Shown here: positions 18,930 through 27,800 of the stretch, piece by piece
Layout: each line of letters begins with the position of its first letter
Numbering within the stretch: position 1 is the stretch's first letter
NCBI RefSeq assembly: GCF_001306915.1
Contig: NZ_LJTC01000011.1
Location: 1 to 64,000 of the forward strand
Reading direction: 5' to 3'
Source: Pseudoalteromonas lipolytica
GTDB taxonomy: Bacteria; Pseudomonadota; Gammaproteobacteria; Enterobacterales; Alteromonadaceae
DNA length: 64,000 nt
Notes under the pieces: generated by a model
Database searches by the model: none
Seen by the model: the letters and a program-made list of their open reading frames with translations, nothing else
Told to the model about the DNA's origin: nothing
Made by a program: the position numbers and the translations under genes

Positions 18930-20468
18930 ATGAACACACATGATAACCTCACGCAATTAATTGAGCATAGTTGTAAGACTTATGCTGACTTTCCTGCCTA
19001 CACAAGTGTGGGAAGAACATTCACTTTTTCTCAAGTAGAACAACAATCTCGCTATTTAGCCCAGTGGTTTCAACAGCAAAGTGGTCTTGTTGCAGGAGAC
19101 AGAATTGCTATTCAACTATCTAATATTGTTGATTACCCTATCGTAACTTATGCAGCATTTCGTGCAGGATTAATCGTAGTCAATACCAACCCGCTTTATA
19201 CTGCCCGTGAAATGCTACACCAGTTTAATGATGCAGAGGTAAAAGCCATTGTTATTCTTGATGCCCTTAGCGAAAAATTAGCAACAATTATTAATGATAC
19301 ATCCATTAAAACCGTTATTGTTGCAGCCGCTTTAGCTGAGCCAGCATTACAAGAGAATCAATTTTCGTTAAACGAACTCATTCGCCAAGGTGAAAGACTT
19401 GCCCCTCTTGACGCTCATCAAGCAAGTCGTGACGATATTGCTGTTTTACAATACACCGGTGGTACCACAGGAGTTGCCAAAGCAGCGATGCTTAGTCATG
19501 GCAACATCTTAGCCAATGCCGAGCAAATGAATGAGCGCTTTGACAACATTTTAACGCCTGGTCAAGAAACCGGTATTTGCCCGCTTCCGCTTTATCATAT
19601 ATATGCCTTTACGGTGAACATGGTTAGCTTATTTGCCATGGGGCAATTTAATGTACTTATTCCAAACCCTCGTGATTTAGATGCCTTAGTTAAACAAATC
19701 GAACCTTTTGATATTAATTACTTTTCAGGGATTAACACCTTGTTTATTGGTCTGTGTATGCACCCAAGGTTTAAAGCTCTAAATTTTTCAAACCTAAAAA
19801 TGACCGTGTCAGGAGGAGCAGCTTTAACGCATGCTGCAGCTGATGCGTGGATGAGCACCACAGGTTGTACAATCACAGAAGGCTATGGCTTATCAGAAAC
19901 CTCGCCTGTTGTGACATTAAACGATTTTCAAAATGAAGAAATAGGCAGCATTGGTCGCCCACTATCAAACACCACCGTGGAAATTTGGGATGAAAACGAC
20001 GAGCCCGTTGCAGACGGTGAGTCTGGCGAGATAGTTGTTAAAGGCCCGCAAGTAATGATGGGCTACTGGCAACGCCAAGATGAAACCGGTAAATGCATGA
20101 AACGTGGTTTTTTCAAAACCGGTGATGTGGGTCTGAAGCTACCAAGTGGTAATTACAAAATTGTAGACCGATTAAAAGACATGATTATTGTCTCTGGTTT
20201 TAACGTGTATCCTAACGAAGTTGAAAACATACTTTGTCAGCATCCGGCTATCTGCGAAGCGGCTGTTATTGGTGCAAAAGATGAAAAAACCGGTGAGCGT
20301 GTGTGTGCCTACATTACTTTAAAAGAGCAGGTTGATGAACAACAAGTGAGTGACTACTGCCGCGAAAACTTAAGTGCTTATAAGGTGCCTAAATCAATCA
20401 TTTTTATGGAACAATTGCCTAAATCGACGGTTGGCAAAATTCTACGTCGAGAGTTACGTCAGCAATAA
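18930..20468 (+). CDS. Long-chain-type acyl-CoA synthetase (AMP-forming)
   Basis: This 512-residue ligase of the ANL superfamily activates a fatty or similar carboxylic acid with ATP and CoA. The AMP-binding P-loop is QYTGGTTGVAKAAMLSHGN (residues about 171-189). The adenine-site motif is EGYGLSETSP, the hinge region is FKTGDVG with IVDRLKDMIIVSGFNVYP, and the catalytic lysine is in STVGKILRREL near the C-terminus. The protein is about 50 residues shorter than E. coli FadD, mainly at the N-terminus. A strong AAGGAA site precedes the ATG. A long perfect hairpin follows the stop. Confidence 0.92.
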   Translation: MNTHDNLTQLIEHSCKTYADFPAYTSVGRTFTFSQVEQQSRYLAQWFQQQSGLVAGDRIAIQLSNIVDYPIVTYAAFRAGLIVVNTNPLYTAREMLHQFNDAEVKAIVILDALSEKLATIINDTSIKTVIVAAALAEPALQENQFSLNELIRQGERLAPLDAHQASRDDIAVLQYTGGTTGVAKAAMLSHGNILANAEQMNERFDNILTPGQETGICPLPLYHIYAFTVNMVSLFAMGQFNVLIPNPRDLDALVKQIEPFDINYFSGINTLFIGLCMHPRFKALNFSNLKMTVSGGAALTHAAADAWMSTTGCTITEGYGLSETSPVVTLNDFQNEEIGSIGRPLSNTTVEIWDENDEPVADGESGEIVVKGPQVMMGYWQRQDETGKCMKRGFFKTGDVGLKLPSGNYKIVDRLKDMIIVSGFNVYPNEVENILCQHPAICEAAVIGAKDEKTGERVCAYITLKEQVDEQQVSDYCRENLSAYKVPKSIIFMEQLPKSTVGKILRRELRQQ

Positions 20469-20485
20469 AGCGATCGTTTTAGCCG

Positions 20486-20530
20486 CCTAACTGGTATAAA
20501 ATAACTACGAGTTATTTTATACCAGTTAGG
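20486..20530. repeat. Perfect 21-bp inverted repeat (hairpin)
   Basis: Arms at 20486-20506 and 20510-20530 are exact reverse complements, separated by ACG. The arms begin CCTAACTGGTATAAAATAA. It lies 17 bases past the acyl-CoA ligase stop and 16 bases before the next ATG. It has no GC-rich core or U tail, unlike the other terminators in this window. It may end transcription, block the next ribosome site, or be a small repeat element. Confidence 0.85.
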
Positions 20531-20546
20531 TAGTTTAAAGGTCATT

Positions 20547-20966
20547 ATGGAAAAGTTTATTAATCACATTCAACTTGGTTACTTAGGTTTACTGCCTTTT
20601 TTAGGCTGTGTAGGCTGGCCGCTTATAGCAGGTAGTAATGCCGTTAACTTAGACTTTTTCACTTTTTATAGCATCGCCATTTTAGCCTTTATGGCTGGCA
20701 ATTTATGGCATGCAGGCCAGCAAACGCATGCTGATGCCATCAAAGCAATTATTCCTATCTTACCGATTGGCTTTTTAAGCTTTTTACCGTCAAGCTGGAT
20801 ACTGGCTTGGCTTGCTGCGAGCTTTTGGTTAGTGCTGTTGTTTGAGAAAAGCACACCGCAGTGGCAAACCTATCACGTTGATTATCAAAAAATGCGATTC
20901 GTTTTAACCTCGGTTGTGTTTGTATGCCACATATTTGTAATTGGCATGAATATCTATCCTGAGTAG
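20547..20966 (+). CDS. DUF3429 family membrane protein
   Basis: This 139-residue integral membrane protein has four to five predicted helices. It opens with a short soluble stretch and shows LGYLGLLPFLGCVGWPLI, FYSIAILAFMAGNLWHAG and a final YQKMRFVLTSVVFVCH segment. These match the DUF3429 pattern, whose function is unknown. Its ribosome site (AAAGG) is close to the end of the 21-bp hairpin upstream, which may limit translation. The next gene starts 54 bases later. Confidence 0.75.
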   Translation: MEKFINHIQLGYLGLLPFLGCVGWPLIAGSNAVNLDFFTFYSIAILAFMAGNLWHAGQQTHADAIKAIIPILPIGFLSFLPSSWILAWLAASFWLVLLFEKSTPQWQTYHVDYQKMRFVLTSVVFVCHIFVIGMNIYPE

Positions 20967-21020
20967 CCCTTTTCTTGCGTTTGCGGTAACATCCGCGGCT
21001 CAGTTTTTTAAGGACTTGCT

Positions 21021-21392
21021 ATGATAGATCAACTGCGCGCTAAACTAGATCACTTAGGTGAAAATTACGTAGAAAAAAACGCTCACTTTAAAATAAAAGT
21101 GATCCCATTTTTTTGTGCAATTCACATCAAAAAAGATCATAAAAACCAAGGCAACTTAAAGCTATACTCAAATCAGCTGATTGAAATATTTTTAGCTACC
21201 ATGTTCTTGTTATTCGGCTTAATGCTTTTTGATACAGAAGCAGGTTTTACCCATGGCCCTATTCATATCGTTATTGCTGTTTTAATTAGTTTCAATCTAA
21301 TTTTTAAGCAAATAGCCATAGAAGGCCTTAAAACTCGCTTAGCCCTTTGCCCTAAAATTTCAGTTGAAATAGCGCCAGAACAAGGCAAATAA
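21021..21392 (+). CDS. Uncharacterised small membrane protein
   Basis: The family was not recognised. The 123-residue product has a charged N-terminal region (1-50), two hydrophobic helices (about 56-73 and 82-98) joined by DTEAGFTHGP, and a short polar C-terminus. AGGA seven bases before the ATG and a 4-base gap to the methyltransferase gene suggest it is a real gene in a small operon. Confidence 0.65.
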   Translation: MIDQLRAKLDHLGENYVEKNAHFKIKVIPFFCAIHIKKDHKNQGNLKLYSNQLIEIFLATMFLLFGLMLFDTEAGFTHGPIHIVIAVLISFNLIFKQIAIEGLKTRLALCPKISVEIAPEQGK

Positions 21393-21396
21393 CCCC

Positions 21397-22197
21397 ATGT
21401 ATTTAGACCCTAGTTGGCGCATATTAACGGTAGGCGATGGTGATTTATCATTTTCACACTCTGTTGCTCGTTATATAAAACCAGCCAAGCTTGTTGCTTC
21501 AACTTATGATGATGCAAACACCATAGAACAAAAATATGCCGACAATGCACTTAGCGCCTTGCAACAACTTAATATTGAAACACTCACTGAGTTTGATGTA
21601 ACAAGGCCAGACTCATGGCAGCGCTTAGATGGCGCTTGTTTCGATGTGGTTATTTTTCAATTTCCGCTGATACCTGCATTTAAAGGTGAAGCCGCATTTA
21701 AAGCACACACCCAACAAGGGGGTATGAATGTATTAAACCGTGCTTTGTTGCATCGCTACCTAGACTACGCTAGCCAGTTTGCATTAGATAAAAACGGCCC
21801 GATGTTATGTTACATCACCTCTAAAGATGTAAAACCTTACCGCGAATGGAATATTGAGGGCAGCTTAAATCAAGGGCTTAATTGCCAATACCTTGGCCAA
21901 ATGCCATTCGATATTAGCGTGTTCCCGGGCTATAAAATTCGCAATGTTGATCGCGATAAACACGTTAAAGATACTAGCGGCATTACCTATGTATTTAGCG
22001 AAAAAACTAACAATGAAATTACCCCTAAGCTTAGTTTTCCTGCTTATTTAGGTGAAAAATACTGTGCATTATGCCGCGTTGGCCCTTATATGGCCCAAGA
22101 AGATGAAGACAAACATTTGTTAAGCAAAAAACATAAACAAATGGAAAAATTTGAACAGAATTGGCAAGCATGGCTTGTACAAAACAGCGAGGAGTAA
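21397..22197 (+). CDS. BMT5-like (DUF2431) methyltransferase with C-terminal zinc finger
   Basis: This 266-residue protein begins with a Rossmann-type SAM site (WRILTVGDGDLSFSHSVARY) and LVASTYDD, the pattern of the DUF2431/BMT5-like domain. In yeast, Bmt5 methylates N3 of a uridine in 25S rRNA. Residues about 222-250 carry a putative C2H2 zinc finger, CALC followed by HLLSKKH, resembling RNA-binding fingers. RNA methylation is inferred from these features. The gene overlaps no neighbour but ends two bases before the oxidoreductase ATG. Confidence 0.75.
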   Translation: MYLDPSWRILTVGDGDLSFSHSVARYIKPAKLVASTYDDANTIEQKYADNALSALQQLNIETLTEFDVTRPDSWQRLDGACFDVVIFQFPLIPAFKGEAAFKAHTQQGGMNVLNRALLHRYLDYASQFALDKNGPMLCYITSKDVKPYREWNIEGSLNQGLNCQYLGQMPFDISVFPGYKIRNVDRDKHVKDTSGITYVFSEKTNNEITPKLSFPAYLGEKYCALCRVGPYMAQEDEDKHLLSKKHKQMEKFEQNWQAWLVQNSEE

Positions 22198-22199
22198 CC

Positions 22200-23186
22200 A
22201 TGAACTTTGTGATTGTAGGTACCAATTTTATAAGCGATACACTACTGAGTGCAGCTAAAGAAATTGAACATTTCTCCTTATATGGTGTGTGCTCTCGAGA
22301 GCAGCAAACAGGCGAGGCTTTCCTTATAAAGCACGATGCTCAAAACGCTAAAGTGTTTACCAATATTGAGCAAGTATGCGAAGACCCATTAGTCGATGCC
22401 GTCTACATTGCTGCACCAAATAGCTTACATAAAGACTATGCTGTAATGTGTTTAAAAGCTGGTAAACATGTTTTAGGTGAAAAGCCTTCGGCTGCTAATA
22501 GCAAAGAGCTTGAGGCCATCGTTCAGGCGGCCAAAACGCATCAACGCTTATACATGGAAGCGATGATGACTACCCATTTACCAAACTTTGCACGCTTAAA
22601 AAGTGCCATGGCAAAGATTGGCACACCCCGCAAATATATTGGCCAATATAGTCAGTACTCATCGCGTTACGATAAATATAAAAACGGCGAACGCCCAAAT
22701 ACCTTCTTGCCAGAATTTGCTAACGGTGCATTAGTCGATTTAGGTATTTATCCGCTGTATATTTTACTCGCATTATGGGGCGCGCCTCAGAGTGTAAAAG
22801 CCAGTGGTGTGTTGCTTGAAACTGGTGTTGATGGCGCTGGCGATGTGCTTTTAAATTACGCTGATAAGCAAGCGGTGATCAGCTATTCGAAAATCTCGCA
22901 AGGCGATAATTTTACTGAAATTCAAGGTGAGAAAGGCCGAATACGTATTGAAGCGGTGTCATTATTAAAGCGCATGCAATTTATTGGTAACGATGGCACG
23001 GTTGAAGAACTGTCTGAGCCATTTGATGATCACTTTATGCGCCATGAGGTCAGCCACTTTATTCAAGCTGCGAATGCAGGACAAATTGAGTCATCTGTTA
23101 ATACTCATACACTGTCAAAACAAGTTATGGCTGTACTTGATGAAGCACGAAATCAGCTTGGCGTTGTGTATCCAGCAGACCAATAA
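22200..23186 (+). CDS. Gfo/Idh/MocA family oxidoreductase
   Basis: This 328-residue NAD(P)-dependent dehydrogenase has an N-terminal Rossmann fold. The family signature AGKHVLGEKPSAANSKEL includes the EKP motif, and LVDLGIYPLYI lies in the C-terminal domain with its conserved aspartate and histidine-poor variation. Family members oxidise or reduce sugars, inositols and related cyclic compounds; the substrate is not predictable. The frame is open from 22161, but MNFVIVGTNF at 22200 with GAGGAG six bases upstream is the clear start. It follows the methyltransferase gene directly. Confidence 0.88.
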   Translation: MNFVIVGTNFISDTLLSAAKEIEHFSLYGVCSREQQTGEAFLIKHDAQNAKVFTNIEQVCEDPLVDAVYIAAPNSLHKDYAVMCLKAGKHVLGEKPSAANSKELEAIVQAAKTHQRLYMEAMMTTHLPNFARLKSAMAKIGTPRKYIGQYSQYSSRYDKYKNGERPNTFLPEFANGALVDLGIYPLYILLALWGAPQSVKASGVLLETGVDGAGDVLLNYADKQAVISYSKISQGDNFTEIQGEKGRIRIEAVSLLKRMQFIGNDGTVEELSEPFDDHFMRHEVSHFIQAANAGQIESSVNTHTLSKQVMAVLDEARNQLGVVYPADQ

Positions 23187-23322
23187 ATGCATTACTCAAG
23201 GGTGGTTGACTCTGCCCTTTTCATTTTCAACATAAGCTTAAATGACCACCTCTAAATAACTTACCCGTAATTTTTATTGAAACAAAATTTTTGTACTATG
23301 GTTAATAGTACTTACTTTCAAT

Positions 23323-25014
23323 ATGAAGGGTAATACTTTGACTATACGCTTTTTACTCAGAACCGTTTTCGCAGCAACCATTACCCTTGCAGCCGGACTT
23401 CTCTTCATTATTTTATTTTTACAATCAGGCCAAGATGAGAGTATGGAGTCGGCTCAACAGCGTTATGAGCTAAGCCATCTTGCTCAGTTTTCATCTTCAA
23501 ATTCGATTCGCCTTACTGAGCTTGCTCGTCAACATGTCGTAACCTTAGATCCTCGCTATGAAGTTGAATACCATCATCTTGTTGACCAAATTCAAGGAAA
23601 AGCAACTTGGCTCAATGGTCAGAAAAAAAACTATGTGCAGCGCTTAAAAACCTTTAATGTCGCTACCGATGATTTGGCTTTATTACAAAAATCCAACGAT
23701 TTATCACTCAAACTAGTCGAAACAGAAGAAAAAGCATTTAGCTTAGTAAGTGATTTACTTGGTCGAGATACTAACAACTTAACCGTCAGCGAGCATAAAA
23801 GATGGGTGCAAGCTATTACGCTTTTAACCAACGATGCTTACATGGCCGAAGTTGAGAAAATTCAGCAGCCTGTAAAGGCCTTTTTAAATTCAATTGAGGA
23901 AAAAAGTGCAGCAGAGGTAAAAAATAATCATGACCGTGTGGTAACTTTAAGCCTAGTTAGCACCGCTTTAGTTCTAACCATCATTGCTACCTTGATAGTG
24001 TGTTATTGGCAATTAGAGAAAAAAGTGATTAAAGCAACTCATGCTTTAATTAATGAGGCCAGGCGTATCTCTGAAGGAGATCTCTCTCGCTATATTGACC
24101 ATAAAGCTGATGATGAAATAGGCCAACTTGCGGTCAGCTTCAACATTATGGTTGATAAGCTCTCCCAGCTTCTAAAAGCAATACATAATCAATCAGAGCA
24201 AGCACAAGTGGCAGCGAAAAGTTTAGATGAAATATCACAGCAAGCTAAAACACTTAATGATATTCAAAGCCAAGCTATTGAGGTAATTTCAAGCTCAGTC
24301 TATGAAAACTCAACGGCCGTAAAAGAGGTTTCTCAAAACTGTGCAGAAGCGGCAAGCAGTGCCACCGCTGCTAATCAAAAAACCAAAGAAGGCCTACAGG
24401 TTGTCCAACAAGGGGTAAGCTCTGTTGAGTCAGTGGCCGGCACCTTAACCAAATCGCTAACAGATCTTAATCAGCTGGAAGCCTCAGTAAATGAAGTCAC
24501 TGCTATTTTAAGTGTAATAAGTAACATTGCCGAACAAACTAATTTACTAGCACTGAATGCTGCAATCGAAGCCGCAAGAGCGGGTGAACAAGGCAGAGGG
24601 TTTGCAGTGGTTGCTGATGAAGTAAGAACATTGGCTAGCCGCACACAGAGCTCAACCCTTGAGATCCAAGATAAAATTGACTCATTACAATCTGCAACCA
24701 ATGCAGTAACGCAAAGGATCCGTTCAAGCGATGCGCAAATTAAAGAGGCGGTGCTCAATTCAGAAAAAGTAGGCCATATGCTTGATGAAATTAGCCTTCA
24801 AGCAAAAGCGATTTCTGATGCCAATATGACCATAGCTTCTGCATCTGAGCAGCAATCTCAAGTGACCGAAGAAATAGCCCAGCGTTTAAACGAAGTCCAA
24901 GATACAAGTCGTCAGTCGCAGCAACAAACACAAAGTATTTCAGATTCTTCAAGCAAATTGGCTAACTTAGCAAATAACTTAAACGGGCAGATTAACCGCT
25001 TTAAATTGGGCTAG
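23323..25014 (+). CDS. Methyl-accepting chemotaxis protein
   Basis: This 563-residue chemoreceptor has an N-terminal membrane helix (about 12-35), a periplasmic helical domain (about 36-205), a second helix ([20 protein letters not shown]), HAMP, and the signalling domain. The hairpin tip reads [20 protein letters not shown] and continues [15 protein letters not shown]. The annotated ATG lacks a ribosome site. A TTG five codons later (23338) has AAGGG at good spacing and gives [11 protein letters not shown], so it may be the true start. The gene is single and ends in a hairpin shared with the convergent receptor gene. Confidence 0.92.
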   Translation: MKGNTLTIRFLLRTVFAATITLAAGLLFIILFLQSGQDESMESAQQRYELSHLAQFSSSNSIRLTELARQHVVTLDPRYEVEYHHLVDQIQGKATWLNGQKKNYVQRLKTFNVATDDLALLQKSNDLSLKLVETEEKAFSLVSDLLGRDTNNLTVSEHKRWVQAITLLTNDAYMAEVEKIQQPVKAFLNSIEEKSAAEVKNNHDRVVTLSLVSTALVLTIIATLIVCYWQLEKKVIKATHALINEARRISEGDLSRYIDHKADDEIGQLAVSFNIMVDKLSQLLKAIHNQSEQAQVAAKSLDEISQQAKTLNDIQSQAIEVISSSVYENSTAVKEVSQNCAEAASSATAANQKTKEGLQVVQQGVSSVESVAGTLTKSLTDLNQLEASVNEVTAILSVISNIAEQTNLLALNAAIEAARAGEQGRGFAVVADEVRTLASRTQSSTLEIQDKIDSLQSATNAVTQRIRSSDAQIKEAVLNSEKVGHMLDEISLQAKAISDANMTIASASEQQSQVTEEIAQRLNEVQDTSRQSQQQTQSISDSSSKLANLANNLNGQINRFKLG

Positions 25015-25038
25015 TCGCTGGTTCTGCTCAGCGACTAG
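25011..25038. terminator. Hairpin terminator between convergent genes
   Basis: A perfect 10-bp stem (CTAGTCGCTG / CAGCGACTAG) with an 8-base loop starts within the chemoreceptor stop codon and ends just before the convergent receptor stop. Confidence 0.7.
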
Positions 25039-25050
25039 CGATTAGTTTAT

Positions 25051-27105
25051 TTAAAATCGGTAAGTAACAGATGCACCGATTGTTTGTGGGTTTACAACTG
25101 CAACGTAGCCTTGTGGGTAACGGCCACTAGCAGGCTCTTTTGCAGTATACGCCTCTTCATCTAAGGCGTTGTTGATGAAAGCACTGATCAGCCACTGTTC
25201 GGTATCGTAGCTCATCGATAAACGCGTAATGGTGTAATCACCTGCAACGCGCTCTTCAGTGTTCGTTAAATCGCCATAAAACTCATCAACATAATTAGCA
25301 CTTAAATTTACTTTTAAACTATCAGTAAACCAGTGAGATACACCCAAACTCGCGGTTAACTCCGGCGCAGAATTTAGTTCATTGCCAACGGCTTCTGGGA
25401 ACGCAATTGATTCATCTATTTTAGTTTTCAATAAACCAAAACCGCCATGTAATTGCCACTGTTCGCCCAGCATGCTGTAAGCTTCAACTTCTAAACCATA
25501 GCTATGAGCATCTTCGATATTAGTGATTTTACGCTCAGAGCTTAGCGCTTGATAACCGTTGAAGTTATTGTAAAACACGTTGGCACTAATATTAATATCG
25601 CCATTATTTAAAACGCTGCGTGAGCCAATTTCATAGGTATTAACCGTTTCTTCATCGTAGTAGTAATAATCTTCTGCGGTAAAATCAAGGGCACCGCCCC
25701 CTGCATTGTAACCACGACGAGCACTAGCAAATAAAGTCGTTTCGTCGCTAATGTCATATTGAATCGCGAGCTTTGGTAAACGCAGTGTGTGAGAGTTATC
25801 AAGTTGTTCAACCAGCATATCACCGCGAAATGCCATATTAAAATTACGTAATTGTTCTTCACGCTCAATGCGCAGACCCGCTGTTAATGTGAAATCACGA
25901 CTTAAGTTAAAGCTTGTTTCACCATAAATTGCCGTCGATTTACTGCTATCGTCACCGTAATAGTTGGTTGCACCTACACTTTCAAAGTCTTGGTCGCGAT
26001 CAAAATAGGCAAGACCCACAAAACCAGAGTAAAAATCATTGCTTAAACCAAAGTTCAATTTGGTATCGACAGTGATGTTACTCTCATCCATTGATACATC
26101 AGATTCTGCGCTTTCAAGTGGCTCGTATGCTTCAAAGCCCCATTTGTAATCCATATAAGCAACTAAAACATCTAACGAAAAATCATCGTTAATTTTGTAA
26201 TCAACATTCACTTGCGTGGTGTCAGATTCAGTATCCATAATACGTTGATATAGTGGCTCATAATCAAATGGCTCATCCGCTAAAAAGTACTTACGACCCG
26301 AGTTACCCTCTTCACTATAAGTTGAATATGTTAGCTGTACTGATAAATCTTGGCTTGGTGTGTAAAGTAATTTAGCGCGTGTGCTACTGGTATTTAACTT
26401 GTTTAACTCACGATCAGTTGGGTTTGTTTCGTATACCGGCGGATTTGAAAATGTTTCGCCATCAACGTACTGAGTTGATAAACGAAATGCTAATACATCT
26501 TCAACTAACGCTCCTGATACCACTGCGGCAGTGTCTAGGTAGCTATCTTGGTTGCGATAACCGACGCGCACAGCGCCTTCAAAATCTTGAGTTGGCGCTT
26601 TAGTTGTCATGTAGACAGCACCCGCAATACTATTACGACCATTGCTGGTTGATTGCGGCCCTCGGTAAACCTCAATTTGTTCTACATCCCACAGACCCGT
26701 ATCACCAGTTAAATCAGCTACAAACGGCTGGCTTACACCATCAATCAAGGTTGAGACACGAGCCTTTGAACCACCACTAAATGAGTTAAAGCCCGTTGCG
26801 CCACCATTACCAGACACACCTCGCATATCTGGCACCGAGCCCGTTAACACAACAACGTTCGCCATTTCTGACAGCGCTTCAGATATAGATGCAAGTTGGC
26901 CGTTTTCTAATAGCGACTTATCAACAACCGCCACTGACGACATCGTCTCTTTAAGTGACTTCTCAGTTTTTTCACCTGTAACAACAATGGTATCCATTGA
27001 TTTTCGACTGTTTTGATCATCGTCGGCCCACGCTGAGCCTTGCGTAACAAGTAATGATGCAAGCATAACTTTGGTGAGTGAATTAAGTTTAAATGCTGTA
27101 GCCAA
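25051..27105 (-). CDS. TonB-dependent receptor, siderophore type (module 1)
   Basis: This 684-residue outer-membrane receptor has a signal peptide ending near AWADD, a TonB-box-like MDTIVVTGEK, and a plug with VEQIEVYRGPQSTSNGRNSI. Its barrel ends in VTYRF. It is paralogous to the receptor at 30541-32880, which shares the RGPQST-x-x-GRNS-x-AGAV stretch. The gene is divergent from a group encoding two small membrane proteins and a PepSY-TM protein, a pairing found with ferric siderophore receptors. The ligand is unknown. The 146-base intergenic region holds only a weak Fur-box candidate. Confidence 0.9.
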   Translation of the reverse strand: MATAFKLNSLTKVMLASLLVTQGSAWADDDQNSRKSMDTIVVTGEKTEKSLKETMSSVAVVDKSLLENGQLASISEALSEMANVVVLTGSVPDMRGVSGNGGATGFNSFSGGSKARVSTLIDGVSQPFVADLTGDTGLWDVEQIEVYRGPQSTSNGRNSIAGAVYMTTKAPTQDFEGAVRVGYRNQDSYLDTAAVVSGALVEDVLAFRLSTQYVDGETFSNPPVYETNPTDRELNKLNTSSTRAKLLYTPSQDLSVQLTYSTYSEEGNSGRKYFLADEPFDYEPLYQRIMDTESDTTQVNVDYKINDDFSLDVLVAYMDYKWGFEAYEPLESAESDVSMDESNITVDTKLNFGLSNDFYSGFVGLAYFDRDQDFESVGATNYYGDDSSKSTAIYGETSFNLSRDFTLTAGLRIEREEQLRNFNMAFRGDMLVEQLDNSHTLRLPKLAIQYDISDETTLFASARRGYNAGGGALDFTAEDYYYYDEETVNTYEIGSRSVLNNGDINISANVFYNNFNGYQALSSERKITNIEDAHSYGLEVEAYSMLGEQWQLHGGFGLLKTKIDESIAFPEAVGNELNSAPELTASLGVSHWFTDSLKVNLSANYVDEFYGDLTNTEERVAGDYTITRLSMSYDTEQWLISAFINNALDEEAYTAKEPASGRYPQGYVAVVNPQTIGASVTYRF

Positions 27106-27198
27106 TGTCCTTTCCCCGTAAGAGATTATTAGAATTAAACAAATTGCGTTTGATAAAAAACGCTAGGAAATTAACACAAGCTTAATATTATTGCAATT

Positions 27199-27217
27199 GA
27201 GTTTAGTTATCATTTAC
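27199..27217. promoter_or_regulatory. Weak Fur-box candidate
   Basis: On the minus strand this reads GTAAATGATAACTAAACTC, with 12 of 19 positions matching the classical Fur consensus. It lies between the divergent receptor and membrane-protein genes, where a shared iron-responsive operator would be expected. Confidence 0.3.
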
Positions 27218-27251
27218 AATAAGGTTTAACATTTACTACAACTATAATCTC

Positions 27252-27506
27252 ATGCTCATTTTTACTGTTACTCTGCTTATCATTTTCGCTGTCAGTATTT
27301 TATATTGCACCAGAAAACAGCAGCGATTCTTAAAAAAACCAATTAAAAAACAATGGCGATTACTTTCAATTGCGTTAACTATTTGCGCATCAATACTTGC
27401 CCTTCAACAATTCTCAGTCACAGCAGCCGTGTTCTACATCATCTTTAGTGTGATGCTAATGTTGATGCTGCTCCCTTTTGCGAGCCTGCTGCGAAGAAAA
27501 GGATAA
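27252..27506 (+). CDS. Small membrane protein, DUF3325-like
   Basis: This 84-residue protein has three hydrophobic segments and a basic loop (TRKQQRFLKKPIKKQWR) after the first. Layout and context fit the DUF3325 family, small inner-membrane proteins found beside PepSY-TM proteins in siderophore operons. The assignment is by pattern and context only. It is four bases upstream of the next gene. Its counterpart in module 2 is the 74-residue protein at 34814. Confidence 0.6.
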   Translation: MLIFTVTLLIIFAVSILYCTRKQQRFLKKPIKKQWRLLSIALTICASILALQQFSVTAAVFYIIFSVMLMLMLLPFASLLRRKG

Positions 27507-27509
27507 CTC

Positions 27510-27800
27510 ATGACAAGTTCAGCTAAACGCCAACCAACTTGGTTAGGGAAAACGCTAGCAGGTGCAATTTTAGGGTTAGCACTTTCATTTATTTTCGTTG
27601 CTTTTTTTGCTTGGTATGGCCCTGGAGGCATTGATGCTCGCGATAAAGTGCAATTTAACATGTGGATGATCACGCCAGTTTGGCTAACCATTTTTAGTTT
27701 TAGTTATTTGTTCAACTCAGCAAAGCAAGCTTGGCTTGTACTTGGTGGGTTAACTGTGCTGCTTTATGGCGTATTTTTTATGCTAAGGAACGCATTATGA
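27510..27800 (+). CDS. Small three-helix membrane protein of the PepSY module
   Basis: This 96-residue protein has three hydrophobic segments (about 13-35, 49-67 and 72-92). Its middle resembles that of the 95-residue protein at 32923, in the same position just before a PepSY-TM gene. AAGGA precedes the ATG. Its stop codon overlaps the PepSY start (ATGA), so the two are translationally coupled. The family was not named with certainty; a DUF3649-like iron-uptake accessory is one possibility. Confidence 0.6.
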   Translation: MTSSAKRQPTWLGKTLAGAILGLALSFIFVAFFAWYGPGGIDARDKVQFNMWMITPVWLTIFSFSYLFNSAKQAWLVLGGLTVLLYGVFFMLRNAL

